A stretch of DNA of 64,000 bases, from the NCBI RefSeq assembly GCF_028372415.1, contig NC_092875.1:190803522-190867521 (forward strand). The letters run 5' to 3'. The stretch comes from Notamacropus eugenii (taxonomy: Eukaryota; Chordata; Mammalia; Diprotodontia; Macropodidae). Below, one piece after another: positions 56,601 through 64,000 of this stretch; within the stretch, counting starts at the first letter, position 1, and every line of letters begins with the position of its first letter. The position numbers and the translations under genes were made by a program. The notes under the pieces are model-generated. The model worked only from the letters and a program-made list of their open reading frames with translations, had not been told where the DNA came from and did not search any database.

Positions 56601-59600
56601 TTCTCCTCATTGGCTTTTTGAACCTCTTTTGCCAGTTGAGTTAGGCTAGTTTTCAAGGTGTTATTTTCTTCAACATTTTTTTGGGTCTCCTTTAGCAGGG
56701 AGCTGATTGGCTGTTCATGCTTTGACTTCATGTCTCTCATTTCTCTTCCCAGCTTTTCCTCTACCTCTCTAACTTGATTTTCAAAATTCTTTTTGAGCTC
56801 TTCCATGGCCTGAGCCCATTGGGTGGGCTGGGACACAGAAGCCTTGATTTCTGTGTCTTTGCCTGATGGTAAGCATTGTTCTTCCTCATCAGAAAGGAAG
56901 GGAGGAAATGCCTGTTCACCAAGAAAGTAACCTTCTATAGTCTTATTTCTTTTCCCTTTTCTGGGCATTTTCCCAGCCAGTGACTTGACCTCTGAATATT
57001 CTCCTCACACCCACCTCACCTCCTGATCCTCCCAGCCAGCATTTGGGGTCTGAGATTCAAATGCTGCTTCCAGCCTTAGGGCTTTTGGCGGGGGCAGGGC
57101 TGCTATTCAGTATGAGATTAAGTTCAGGTGGTCAGGTGGGGCAGGGCCGCCTCTCAGGCTCAGTTCCCTCAGGGGGTTTATGCACAGACCTTCCACAATG
57201 GATCCAGGCTCCTGCCCCCTTGGGGAGTCTTGGTCTGCAGCCGCCTCTCAGCTTCTACCTCCCGGGTGGGCCCGAGCCATGGGGGTACCCCCCTCCCCTC
57301 TCGACCTGCCAAAGAGACTCTCTCACCGACCCTCGTCACCTGTGGGTGGAGGGGCTTGTGCCGCCGCTGGATATCCCGTCCCTGAAGCCTGCTCGGATCT
57401 GTACCTCTCGGTGCCGCGGCCGCGGCAGGTCTGGGCTGGGCTCCGCATCTGCAGCGCGACGGACCTTTTGCGAGAGGTTTGCAGGTCCCTCTGTGGGTGG
57501 AGGGACCCGCGTGGCCGCTGGAGATCCCGTCCCTGAAGCCTGCTCGGATCTTTTCCTCTCAGTGCCGTGGCCACGGCAGGGCTGCACTCAGCTCCCAGTC
57601 CCGGCGCCCAGTCCATAGAGCGAAGGCCCCCCTGCGAGAGGTTTGCAGGTCTCTCCGGAACAGAAATCTCCCTCGCTCCAATGTTCCGTGGCCTCTGGGT
57701 GCAGAATTCGCCGTGAGTTACTTCCCTGTAGCCGTTCTATGGGTTGTGGGTTCGAAGCTATGTGTATGTGCGTCTTTCTACTCCTCCATCTTGGCTCCGC
57801 CCCCCCATAATTTCTTCATGTTGATTGTACCACCATTCTTCTAGTTACTGTGGTTACAATCTTGCAGTCAGTCTCATCTCTTCACTCTTCTTTCCTCTTC
57901 ATGTCCAGTCAGTTCCTCAGTCTGTCCCTAAAACAAATCTCCCATCTCTGCCTTCCACTCACATGGCCATAAACCTACTTTATGCCTTCTTCTCCTCTTG
58001 CCAGGGCTCTTATAATAGCCTGCTTATTTGTTTCCCTACCCCAAGTCTCTTTCTACTCCAACCATCACAATTACCAGTGATATTCCTGAGGCATATGACT
58101 AAGCATTTCATTTTCTTACTGAAATAACTCCATTAATTCCCCCTTACCTGTAGATAAAATATGAATCCTCTTGCCGTAGCCTCCCTTTCAGGCTTATTAT
58201 ACTTTTCTGTCTTTCACATGGTATGTTGTAGTCCAACTGGCTACCTTGTTTTTCTCTCTGTACCACATGCCCACCACATCCTTGATACATTTGTACGGGC
58301 TGTATCACCCAGACCTGGAATTTATTCTTTCTTCATCTCTGTTCTATGTAATTCATATCTTTCTTCAAAGCTCACATCAGATGCCATGTGTTACAGAAAG
58401 CCTGTCGTGATTCCTCTTGTTCTCTTCTATCAGAATTTACTTTGTCTAGATTTATATTTTGTACTTCATTTTCTAGGTGTGTATTTTTTCCTCCCCTCAA
58501 TACAACATAAACTTTGAAGGCATGGTCTGCTTCACTTTCTGGTCTTGTGTCATGATCACCAAGCACATAGTAGGAGCTTTTAATAAATGCTTATTGAAAT
58601 TGAGAACCAAAGGTCTCCTCCATGCCATGATGATATATCAGATTAGGACTTAAGTAAGGAATTGAGATATATCAAGTACACATTTTTGTAGGTGTTATAG
58701 AATTATTGGACAGCTAAGTGGTGAAATAGAGTGGCTGTCCTTGAGTTAGGAAGACTCATTTTCCTGAGCTCAAATCTGACCTCAGACACTTACTAGCTAT
58801 GTGACCCTGGGCAAGTAACTTATCCCTGTTTGCTATATCTGTATCTGTAAAATGAATTGGAGAAGGAAATGGCAAACAGTAATTCTGCAAAAAAGCCCCA
58901 ACAAACAAACCCTATATGAGGTCAAGAAGAGTTGGACATGACTGAAAAACTCAATATAAACTTATCAAAAGTGACTGTGAAAGACCTTATTTAGTCTTGC
59001 CTTTCTAAAACTTTGAGAAGCCTTGGTAATGATCTGTTTCAGATTGCCAACTATTGTGATTAATTCTTCCATTTTGCTCAGTTTATCTTAGAACTACAAT
59101 AGATGTTTCTTGGATTTATTCTGACTTGCATGTATTTAAAGATCAGTATCAAGAAAAGGTGTGCTTGTCTGATACAGACTTATTTTCGGCATAGTTTTTT
59201 GCTTTTTTTTCTCTAAGAGCCCTAGCAAATATTTCAGACAAAGCAATTGTGTTTTGACTTCCATAGATGAAATCTTCGTATGGAACAATCTTATCTGTTC
59301 TGACAGCTGATTAATTTTGTTTTGGTCTGTGTTTTTTAAATCTTATTCTGAAGACTGTATTGTGGTTGAAGTTTTCCATTAACCTTTGACCAAAGCATTA
59401 AAGATGGATTGGAATGTTATTTAGCATGTTGTGTTCAGTGCCGAGTATCTAGAGTTCAGTTTTTATCTTAAAATTAAAGTGGCTTTTATGTTACAATAAA
59501 AAGTTAAAATGTGAGCTTGGTGAAAAGGAAAGTAAACCCTTTTAAGTTACCTCAAGGATGATGTTTTGGTTGTACCCTGCATCAAATTATATTAGAATGT

Positions 59601-61747
59601 AAGCTCCCTTAAGGCAGGGACGGTTTTTTGTTTATATGCCCATCACTCAGTACAATTCCTGGTGTGTGATATATGCTTAATAAGTGTTTGTTAATTGATT
59701 TGATTTTGGCTATAGAAAATGGAAATTTTCTAATGTCCTTGATAAGGAAGTATAGTAGAAAGCTCTGAAATCAGAGGATCAGGTTTCAAATCTCACCTCT
59801 AATGCCTGCTTACCTTTATGACCCTGGGCAGTCATTTAATCTCACTTTGCCTCAGTTTCCTTATCTATAAAATGAGGAGGTTTGGACTGGATGACCTCTG
59901 AGGTCTCTTTCAGCTCTTGAGCTATCGTTCTATGAACTGTATGGAAGAACTCTAATTGAAAAACTTAGTCTTTTAAGTATGAGAAGTCATATTTAGTACA
60001 AATGCTATAGTCTGATTTCAGATCTGTAATATTGCCAAAGTCTGAGTGGGGGAAATGCAGATTAAGAAAGGAAGGGGAAAGATAATGGGAAATGAAGAAA
60101 AAACTTTTTAGCCTTATTGAATTTATTTATATTGTTTTTTCTTTCTTCTGTCTTGTTGATATTCCTAACTCTTCTTTTCCTTCCTGTCTGCTCTCCTCTC
60201 ATCTCCACCTCAGAGAGTCGCTGAAGTATCTAATCACTGGTGGTATTCCATGCTTATCCTTCCTCCCTTTCTGAAAGATAGCGTGGCTGCGCCTTTACTG
60301 TCTGCCTATTATCCTGATTGTGTGGGCATGAGCCCCTCCTGCACCAGCACCAACCGAGACCCCAGTGAAGCCAACCCTGAGAAGGTAGAGCAGTGCAAGG
60401 CTGTTCCAGGTGTATTTGGTAAGAAGTGTTCCCCTAGGCCAACATGCCCTCCTTCATTTCCTCTTTCTCTTGAAAACAAGAGAATCACAAAAATTTAAAG
60501 ATTTCCTTTTTAACTGGAGCAAGCTTGATATGTTGCACCTCACTTTTTGGATTTGATTATGCTTGATTTGACAATCAATGAACTTAGTGTTGCTTCCTTA
60601 TGATGACCTATCCTAGTTTTTGAGGGGAAAAAATCTTGAAATGTCTGAGTAGTTTGGGGGGACTATCTGGGTAGTTTGGGGGACCATATTCTTAAACATT
60701 GGGAGAAGTCTTTTTGGGGGGATTGCTTTCAGTTGAAAGGAATTATAAAGGGAAAAAATATTTCTTATCTTTCTACTTCCAATGTAGCTGCTAGCTTCCT
60801 TGCTAATGAAACAAATAGATTTTATGTGGCCTCTAAGTTAGTGGTGTCAAACAGTCCCTGGTAACACTCCTGTATGAAGCCTGAACTAGATTAAAATGTA
60901 TTAAGGAAATATTTAACAAAATAAATAAAAATACAATAAAACATACAAAATATAAATTGTGATTTTCTAAGTCAATATGTGGTTTCAGGAATCTGTTTCT
61001 GTTTGAATCTATCACTGATGTAAGGTACCCTTTAAGTTTCTCCTAGAGTGTTAGTGCTGCCCAAATCTCAGAGGCCCTAGTGAAAATGTAGGCATGGGAA
61101 TCCTGAAGAAGTGGTAATGACACATCCTTCCCTCTCCCAGGTAGAAGGTTAGGGGAACCACAGATATGAAGTGTACTTTCAGGCTCAGTCAGTAGGCCAT
61201 TCAGTTTTGATTAAATGTTAGTTTTTGTTAGATAGGGTTCATAGTTCACTGGAAATGGGGCTTAAGAAAAAATAGCTTTAGTATAAAAACAAAACAAAAA
61301 ATACCACCTTTAAAATAAAATAAAATTTAGGAGTGAGCCTCCTTCCTTTATGTGTTGAGAGAGTTTCAAGGTCAAGTCTGAGCCCTCAGGCTATCAGAGT
61401 TATATGTCCAGCTGTCCCCATTCCTGCAGAACATTCCTCTCCTACTTTAGAATTCCCAGTGCATTTCTGGACTCAGCTCAACTTTGGTTTCTTTGGTTGT
61501 AAAATGAGGGAGCTAGAGATGGCCCGAGTTTTAGATCTGTGATCCTAGCTGTGGGACGAAAAAATTAACTGGCTTATAGAAAGTGAGCCTCTTCTTGTAT
61601 CCATAGCACCTAGCATGGTGCACTCAACATTTTTTAAATGGAATTGGGGGGGGGGGGGGTGAAACTCAGTTTGAGTGCTGCCTTCTATATGAAGCCTTTC
61701 CTGATTCCTCCAGCTACCAGTGCCCTTTTCCATCTAATTACCTTGTA

Positions 61748-61805
<58 letters not shown>

Positions 61806-61806
61806 A

Positions 61807-61837
<31 letters not shown>

Positions 61838-62210
61838 TCACTGTCTCCTCTGATAGAATGTAAGTTTCTTATAGGGCTGGGACTGTTTTTGCTTTTATTT
61901 TTTATTCCCCAATAACTACCACAGTATCTGATACGTAGTAGATGCTTAATAAATGCTTGCTGATTGATCGAAACTACCTGTTGTTAATGAGACATGAGAT
62001 TTACTTTTAGTTTGTCTTCTCGTAGTTCCTGGAATGAACCAGTACTTCCAGCCCTTCTACCAACCCAATGAATGTGGAAAAGCCCTCTGTGTGAGGCCAG
62101 ATGTGATGGAACTGGATGAACTCTATGAGTTCCCAGAATATTCACGGGACCCCACCATGTATTTGGCTTTGAGAAACCTCATCCTTGCTCTGTGGTATAC
62201 TAATTGCAAA
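47594..62210 (+). CDS. KDM1B: KDM1B (LSD2) N-terminal coding exons, continues beyond window
   Basis: Lysine-specific histone demethylase 1B, a nuclear FAD-dependent amine oxidase that removes H3K4 mono- and dimethylation. Eight coding exons are present: 47594-47683, 48189-48319, 49757-49846, 50352-50463, 50843-50959, 51648-51686, 60214-60418 and 62026-62210. They join in frame to 323 codons, about 40 percent of the roughly 820-residue protein. The segment contains a basic N terminus, a Cys/His-rich zinc finger (about residues 50-110), a CW-type zinc finger with CTKPDCGKWR, a linker, and the start of the SWIRM domain (NECGKALCVRPDVMELDEL). These domains position the enzyme on chromatin. The FAD-binding oxidase domain is to the right of 64000. 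The promoter is shared with TPMT. Identity is secure from near-continuous similarity. Confidence 0.95.
48189..48319 (+). CDS. KDM1B: KDM1B exon: acidic tract and first zinc-finger cysteines
   Basis: 131 nt between CTCTGCAG and AAG|GTTTGC. It encodes VKKKVAEVAP, five consecutive Asp from GAT repeats, then SSEKKYRKCEKAGCTATC and PVCFSSAAE. The cysteines begin the LSD2-specific zinc finger. Confidence 0.95.
48630..48960 (+). repeat. MIR SINE with a short L2-tail insert
   Basis: The sense MIR from taatggatagagtattggac is interrupted at about 48735-48785 by a phrase resembling an L2 tail (gcacctggcacaaagtaggc), then continues with gtttcctcttctgtaaaatg. Confidence 0.7.
49757..49846 (+). CDS. KDM1B: KDM1B exon: zinc finger
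   Basis: 90 nt between CTTTAG and GAG|GTATGT. It encodes CAKNGYTSRWYHLSCGEHFC then NECFDHYYR, supplying further Cys and His zinc ligands. The sequence is almost unchanged from human. Confidence 0.95.
50352..50463 (+). CDS. KDM1B: KDM1B exon between the two zinc fingers
   Basis: 112 nt following a long T-rich acceptor ending TTTTAG and ending TGG|GTAAGG. It encodes SHKDGYEKYASWKRIWTSN and PSPKAFMADQQLPYW. Its terminal Trp starts the CW-type zinc finger. Confidence 0.94.
50843..50959 (+). CDS. KDM1B: KDM1B exon: CW-type zinc finger
   Basis: 117 nt (39 codons, phase 0 to 0) between CCCTCTAG and AAG|GTGTGT. It encodes VQCTKPDCGKWRQLTKEIQL and TYRCGTKPNTSVK, the CW zinc-finger core with its Cys ligands and KWR motif. 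Confidence 0.95.
51648..51686 (+). CDS. KDM1B: KDM1B micro-exon of 39 nt
   Basis: Encodes TEGSDQCSQPEDL between TTTTGTAG and CTG|GTAAGT, phase 0 to 0. It aligns with the equivalent 13 residues after the human CW domain and contributes one more Cys. It is followed by an 8.5-kb intron containing L2 and HAL1 copies. Confidence 0.9.
51687..53200. other. KDM1B intron, unrecognised sequence
   Basis: The beginning of the 8.5-kb intron shows no recognisable repeat or exon. Confidence 0.5.
54192..54716 (+). pseudogene. L2 reverse-transcriptase remnant
   Basis: A 174-codon open segment ending with the YADD catalytic box (two metal-binding Asp). It is part of decayed L2 ORF2, with the polymerase truncated by a stop immediately after the box. 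Function is unlikely. Confidence 0.6.
54877..57804 (-). mobile_element. HAL1-like element, copy C, near full length
   Basis: A 2.93-kb element in an L2 inside the KDM1B intron, antisense to KDM1B. It is flanked by the 12-bp duplication ccataatttctt (54865-54876 and 57805-57816). The structure is as in copy B: CpG-rich 5' region with two monomer-like units, a 1089-nt ORF1 frame with one nonsense codon, a 3' UTR and an A tail. No ORF2. Confidence 0.9.
55880..56968 (-). pseudogene. HAL1 ORF1 with a single nonsense codon
   Basis: The same 1089-nt length as the open frame of copy B. One in-frame TAA at 56257-56255 replaces the CAA of copy B, after codon 237, in the RRM-like region. No frameshift was noticed. 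The coiled coil, RRM-like and C-terminal domain with YPAKLS are all recognisable. Confidence 0.85.
58705..58960 (+). repeat. MIR/WSINE-type SINE
   Basis: Sense copy: gacagctaagtggtgaaata, cactt-actagctatgtgaccc context and ctgggcaagtaacttatccc, with the long head-type end tggagaaggaaatggcaaac. Confidence 0.85.
59570..59945 (+). repeat. L2 tail followed by MIR
   Basis: An L2 tail at about 59590-59700 (gaatgtaagctcccttaagg, ttaataagtgtttgttaatt), then a sense MIR at about 59730-59945 (accctgggcagtcatttaat, tttccttatctataaaatga). Confidence 0.75.
60214..60418 (+). CDS. KDM1B: KDM1B exon: linker before SWIRM
   Basis: Starts after CCACCTCAG with RVAEVSNHWWYSMLILPP and continues through SAYYPDCVGMSPSCTSTNR. 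The preferred donor is TTG|GTAAGA at 60419, which makes 205 nt and aligns without a gap to the human junction. A second GT at 60410 (CAG|GTGTAT), nine bases upstream and in the same phase, would remove three residues. Confidence 0.92.
60419..61340. other. KDM1B intron, unrecognised sequence
   Basis: No repeat or exon recognised in this stretch; AT-rich with G-rich patches near 60655-60720. Confidence 0.5.
61660..61975 (+). mobile_element. L2 tail with compound microsatellite
   Basis: L2 3'-end sequence from tgccttctatatgaagcctt to the tail gatgcttaataaatgcttgc. Inside it a (CA)n(TC)n array occupies 61753-61840. A 14-nt G run lies just upstream, near 61647. Confidence 0.8.
62026..62210 (+). 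CDS. KDM1B: KDM1B exon: start of SWIRM domain
   Basis: 185 nt between TTCTCGTAG and AAA|GTAAGC. It encodes PGMNQYFQPFYQPNECGKAL, VMELDELYEFPEYSRDPTMY and LALRNLILALWYTNCK, nearly identical to the human SWIRM N-terminal half. No later KDM1B exon is visible before 64000. Confidence 0.95.
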
Positions 62211-62229
62211 GTAAGCAAGATTGAGATTG

Positions 62230-62440
62230 TTGTATAGTACAGTTAGAACACATATACACATGAATATTAGAATGTGTGTGCGTATTTCTGCACACACACA
62301 TTCATGTGTGTGCATGTATGTATCAGCATACATCTTTATGTATGTATGCATATATATGAAAGTACGTATTGCATATGTATTTATGCTTATGTGTGTACAT
62401 ATATCCATTTGTGTATGTGATGTGGGTTGTACGTGTCTAA
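62230..62440. repeat. Degenerate (TGTA)/(CA) low-complexity region
   Basis: Alternating purine-pyrimidine tract rich in atgtgtgt and atgtatgtat just after the last KDM1B exon in the window. Confidence 0.7.
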
Positions 62441-62589
62441 GGAAAGTTGATGCTTCTCTACATGGACCTTTGGATTCTTTAAGAGGACAACTGGACTGGT
62501 CATTGAATAAGGGAGACTTCTACAAGGTGTAGGGTCCTACTTTGCAAGTTACAATGGAAATAGGAAACATGTTCCCCATTCTTCAGGTA

Positions 62590-64000
62590 GCCCTGGAGGC
62601 AGCAATATGTAGTGTCAAGGGCACAAGAAGGGAGATTGGAGACCAAGAGTCTAATCATAGCTCTCTCTGACCTTGGGTAAGTAACATGATCTTTTGGGGC
62701 ATCAGCTTGTTGATCTGTAAAACTGAGAAAATCTTATAAGGAGTCTGTGAAACTAAATAGGAGGGAATATAAACTTTTTAAAAGTTTGAAATTCTTGACT
62801 TTGTCAGATTTTTCTCCTTCTAAACATAACCTTGATTAAATAAACATTCCAGTGGTCCTATTGGAATGTTTTTTGACCACTCAAGTGACTTCAGGAATGA
62901 TCAGAATAATACAGTTAAATTATGGTTGTTATACTGAGTGTACACTAATTTAGGCTCTTTAAACAACATAGAATTATCTATAATTATTGTCCAATATGTA
63001 GGTGGTCAGAATTAACTACTTATGAATTTATGCAGTTTACAGGAAGAGAACTCCTAACGAGCATTAAAGTTTACTGTACATTACATCCTTTTATTATTAA
63101 TGTTCATGCACATATTTTTATATAGATATAATGGAGGTATGCATTCTCAATTGTGTCCTGCTTTTCTTTTTTAATTTTTTATTCTTTAACGAATATTTTC
63201 AGATAGTGATTTGGTCACCTATTAAAAAACCTACTTGGTTTTTTTTTTCCTTGCTTTTGGGCATTTAGATTCAGTACAGTTAGTTGTTCAATGATGTTTT
63301 CCTCACATTTCATTATGGAAGAAAAATCTCTTGAAAGTGTTCTGGGCTTTCAGACATACTGTACAGATTCTGCTGTACCTGCCTAGTAGCACATAATAGA
63401 AATGTCGTGTGATAATGATGGTGATCTAAGGGCACTGAGGACTTTTAAATATATTTTTTTAATTTGCTCAACACAATTTTCAAGTGACTGTACTTTTTAC
63501 GTGTCTTCCATAACCAATTCCCAAGCCTGTTTGGCCATATCTTTCCATGCAGTTAACATGCTTCTACCCTTCCTTTTGTACTTGCTCATGGTCTGCCATA
63601 GGAGGAGACTTGGGAGGAGGAGTTGTGTTTTGTCCTTTGTTAGTTTCATCATTACTCCTCCTCCCTTCCTCAAATCAAAGGGAGGAGGAGTAGTGATAAA
63701 GAAAAAAGTAGAGAGAAGCAAGAGAAAGTTGGAGGGAGTTGCCTGAAGGTCTCATAGCTGGTATGTACTGCAGCTAGAAATTAAACCTGTATAGGTCTTT
63801 ACTTCCAGGTCCCTCCCCTAACTTACCATGCCATCCTACCTCTCATTTGTCTCTAGAGTTTTGAGGGACTGTGTTATTTACCAAAATGATGAAGTAGGAG
63901 GAAGGACAACATTGTCCAACTATTTCATCTTCACATTCTGCTTTTAGATTCTTGTTGGTGGTTAGTTTTGACTAAACCTTCACTAAGAGCAGATCCCTTA
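62590..64000. other. KDM1B intron to window end
   Basis: A weak sense MIR lies at about 62590-62770 (gacct-tgggtaagtaacatg context). The remaining sequence has no recognised exon; the next KDM1B exon is not in the window. Confidence 0.5.

Larger units (their letters stand above)
53200..58605 (+). mobile_element. L2 element split by HAL1 copy C
   Basis: L2 sequence covers about 53200-54864 and resumes at 57817-58605, ending in the tail gagcttttaataaatgctta. Near 54690 the frame reads FSYHLYADDS, the conserved reverse-transcriptase YADD box. The frame is decayed elsewhere. Confidence 0.8.

Noticed and set aside
62211-64000. Search for the next KDM1B exon (SWIRM second half)
   Set aside because: No segment encodes the expected SWIRM continuation, so it must lie beyond the window.
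1-64000. CRISPR arrays, bacterial-type operons, tRNA or rRNA genes
   Set aside because: None seen. The only spaced direct repeat (316-496) has no spacers and the window is plainly vertebrate.

Overview
This is a vertebrate nuclear genomic window, almost certainly from a marsupial. The evidence is two split genes with mammalian TPMT and KDM1B proteins, a shared CpG-island promoter, and a repeat complement of old L2 and MIR/WSINE-type SINEs, 5'-truncated L1 3' ends, and CpG-rich ORF1-only L1 relatives (HAL1 type). I cannot name the species. No CRISPR, operon, tRNA or rRNA feature was seen.

Layout. 1-13.1 kb is the region downstream of TPMT and is built from nested repeats. A 60-bp triplicate lies near the left edge. 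One old L2 copy (about 3.1-9.8 kb) has been split by an antisense L1 tail, a probable solo LTR, a 2.8-kb HAL1-like element and a 0.65-kb internally deleted HAL1 derivative. About 12.8-43.2 kb is TPMT on the minus strand. All eight coding exons were found by translation and splice signals; joined, they give 738 nt (245 codons plus stop), in frame throughout. Its introns hold L1, L2 and MIR fragments and a full-length HAL1-like element with an open 362-codon ORF1. About 42.9-44.3 kb is a GC-rich island carrying a 43-nt G run. It is the divergent promoter for TPMT (leftward) and KDM1B (rightward). From there to the right edge is the 5' part of KDM1B (LSD2): a candidate noncoding exon and eight coding exons for the first 323 codons, covering the zinc-finger/CW region and the start of SWIRM. 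The amine-oxidase domain lies beyond the window.

Function. TPMT is a cytosolic SAM-dependent thiol methyltransferase. KDM1B is a nuclear FAD-dependent H3K4me1/2 demethylase. They share a promoter neighbourhood, as in other mammals, but no biochemical pathway that I know of.

The most noteworthy material is the HAL1-like family. Three long copies have target-site duplications, ORF1 but no ORF2, and a 5' region with a variable number of roughly 150-165 bp monomer-like units. One short copy joins the 5' region directly to the 3' end. One copy keeps an uninterrupted ORF1 in sense orientation inside a TPMT intron.
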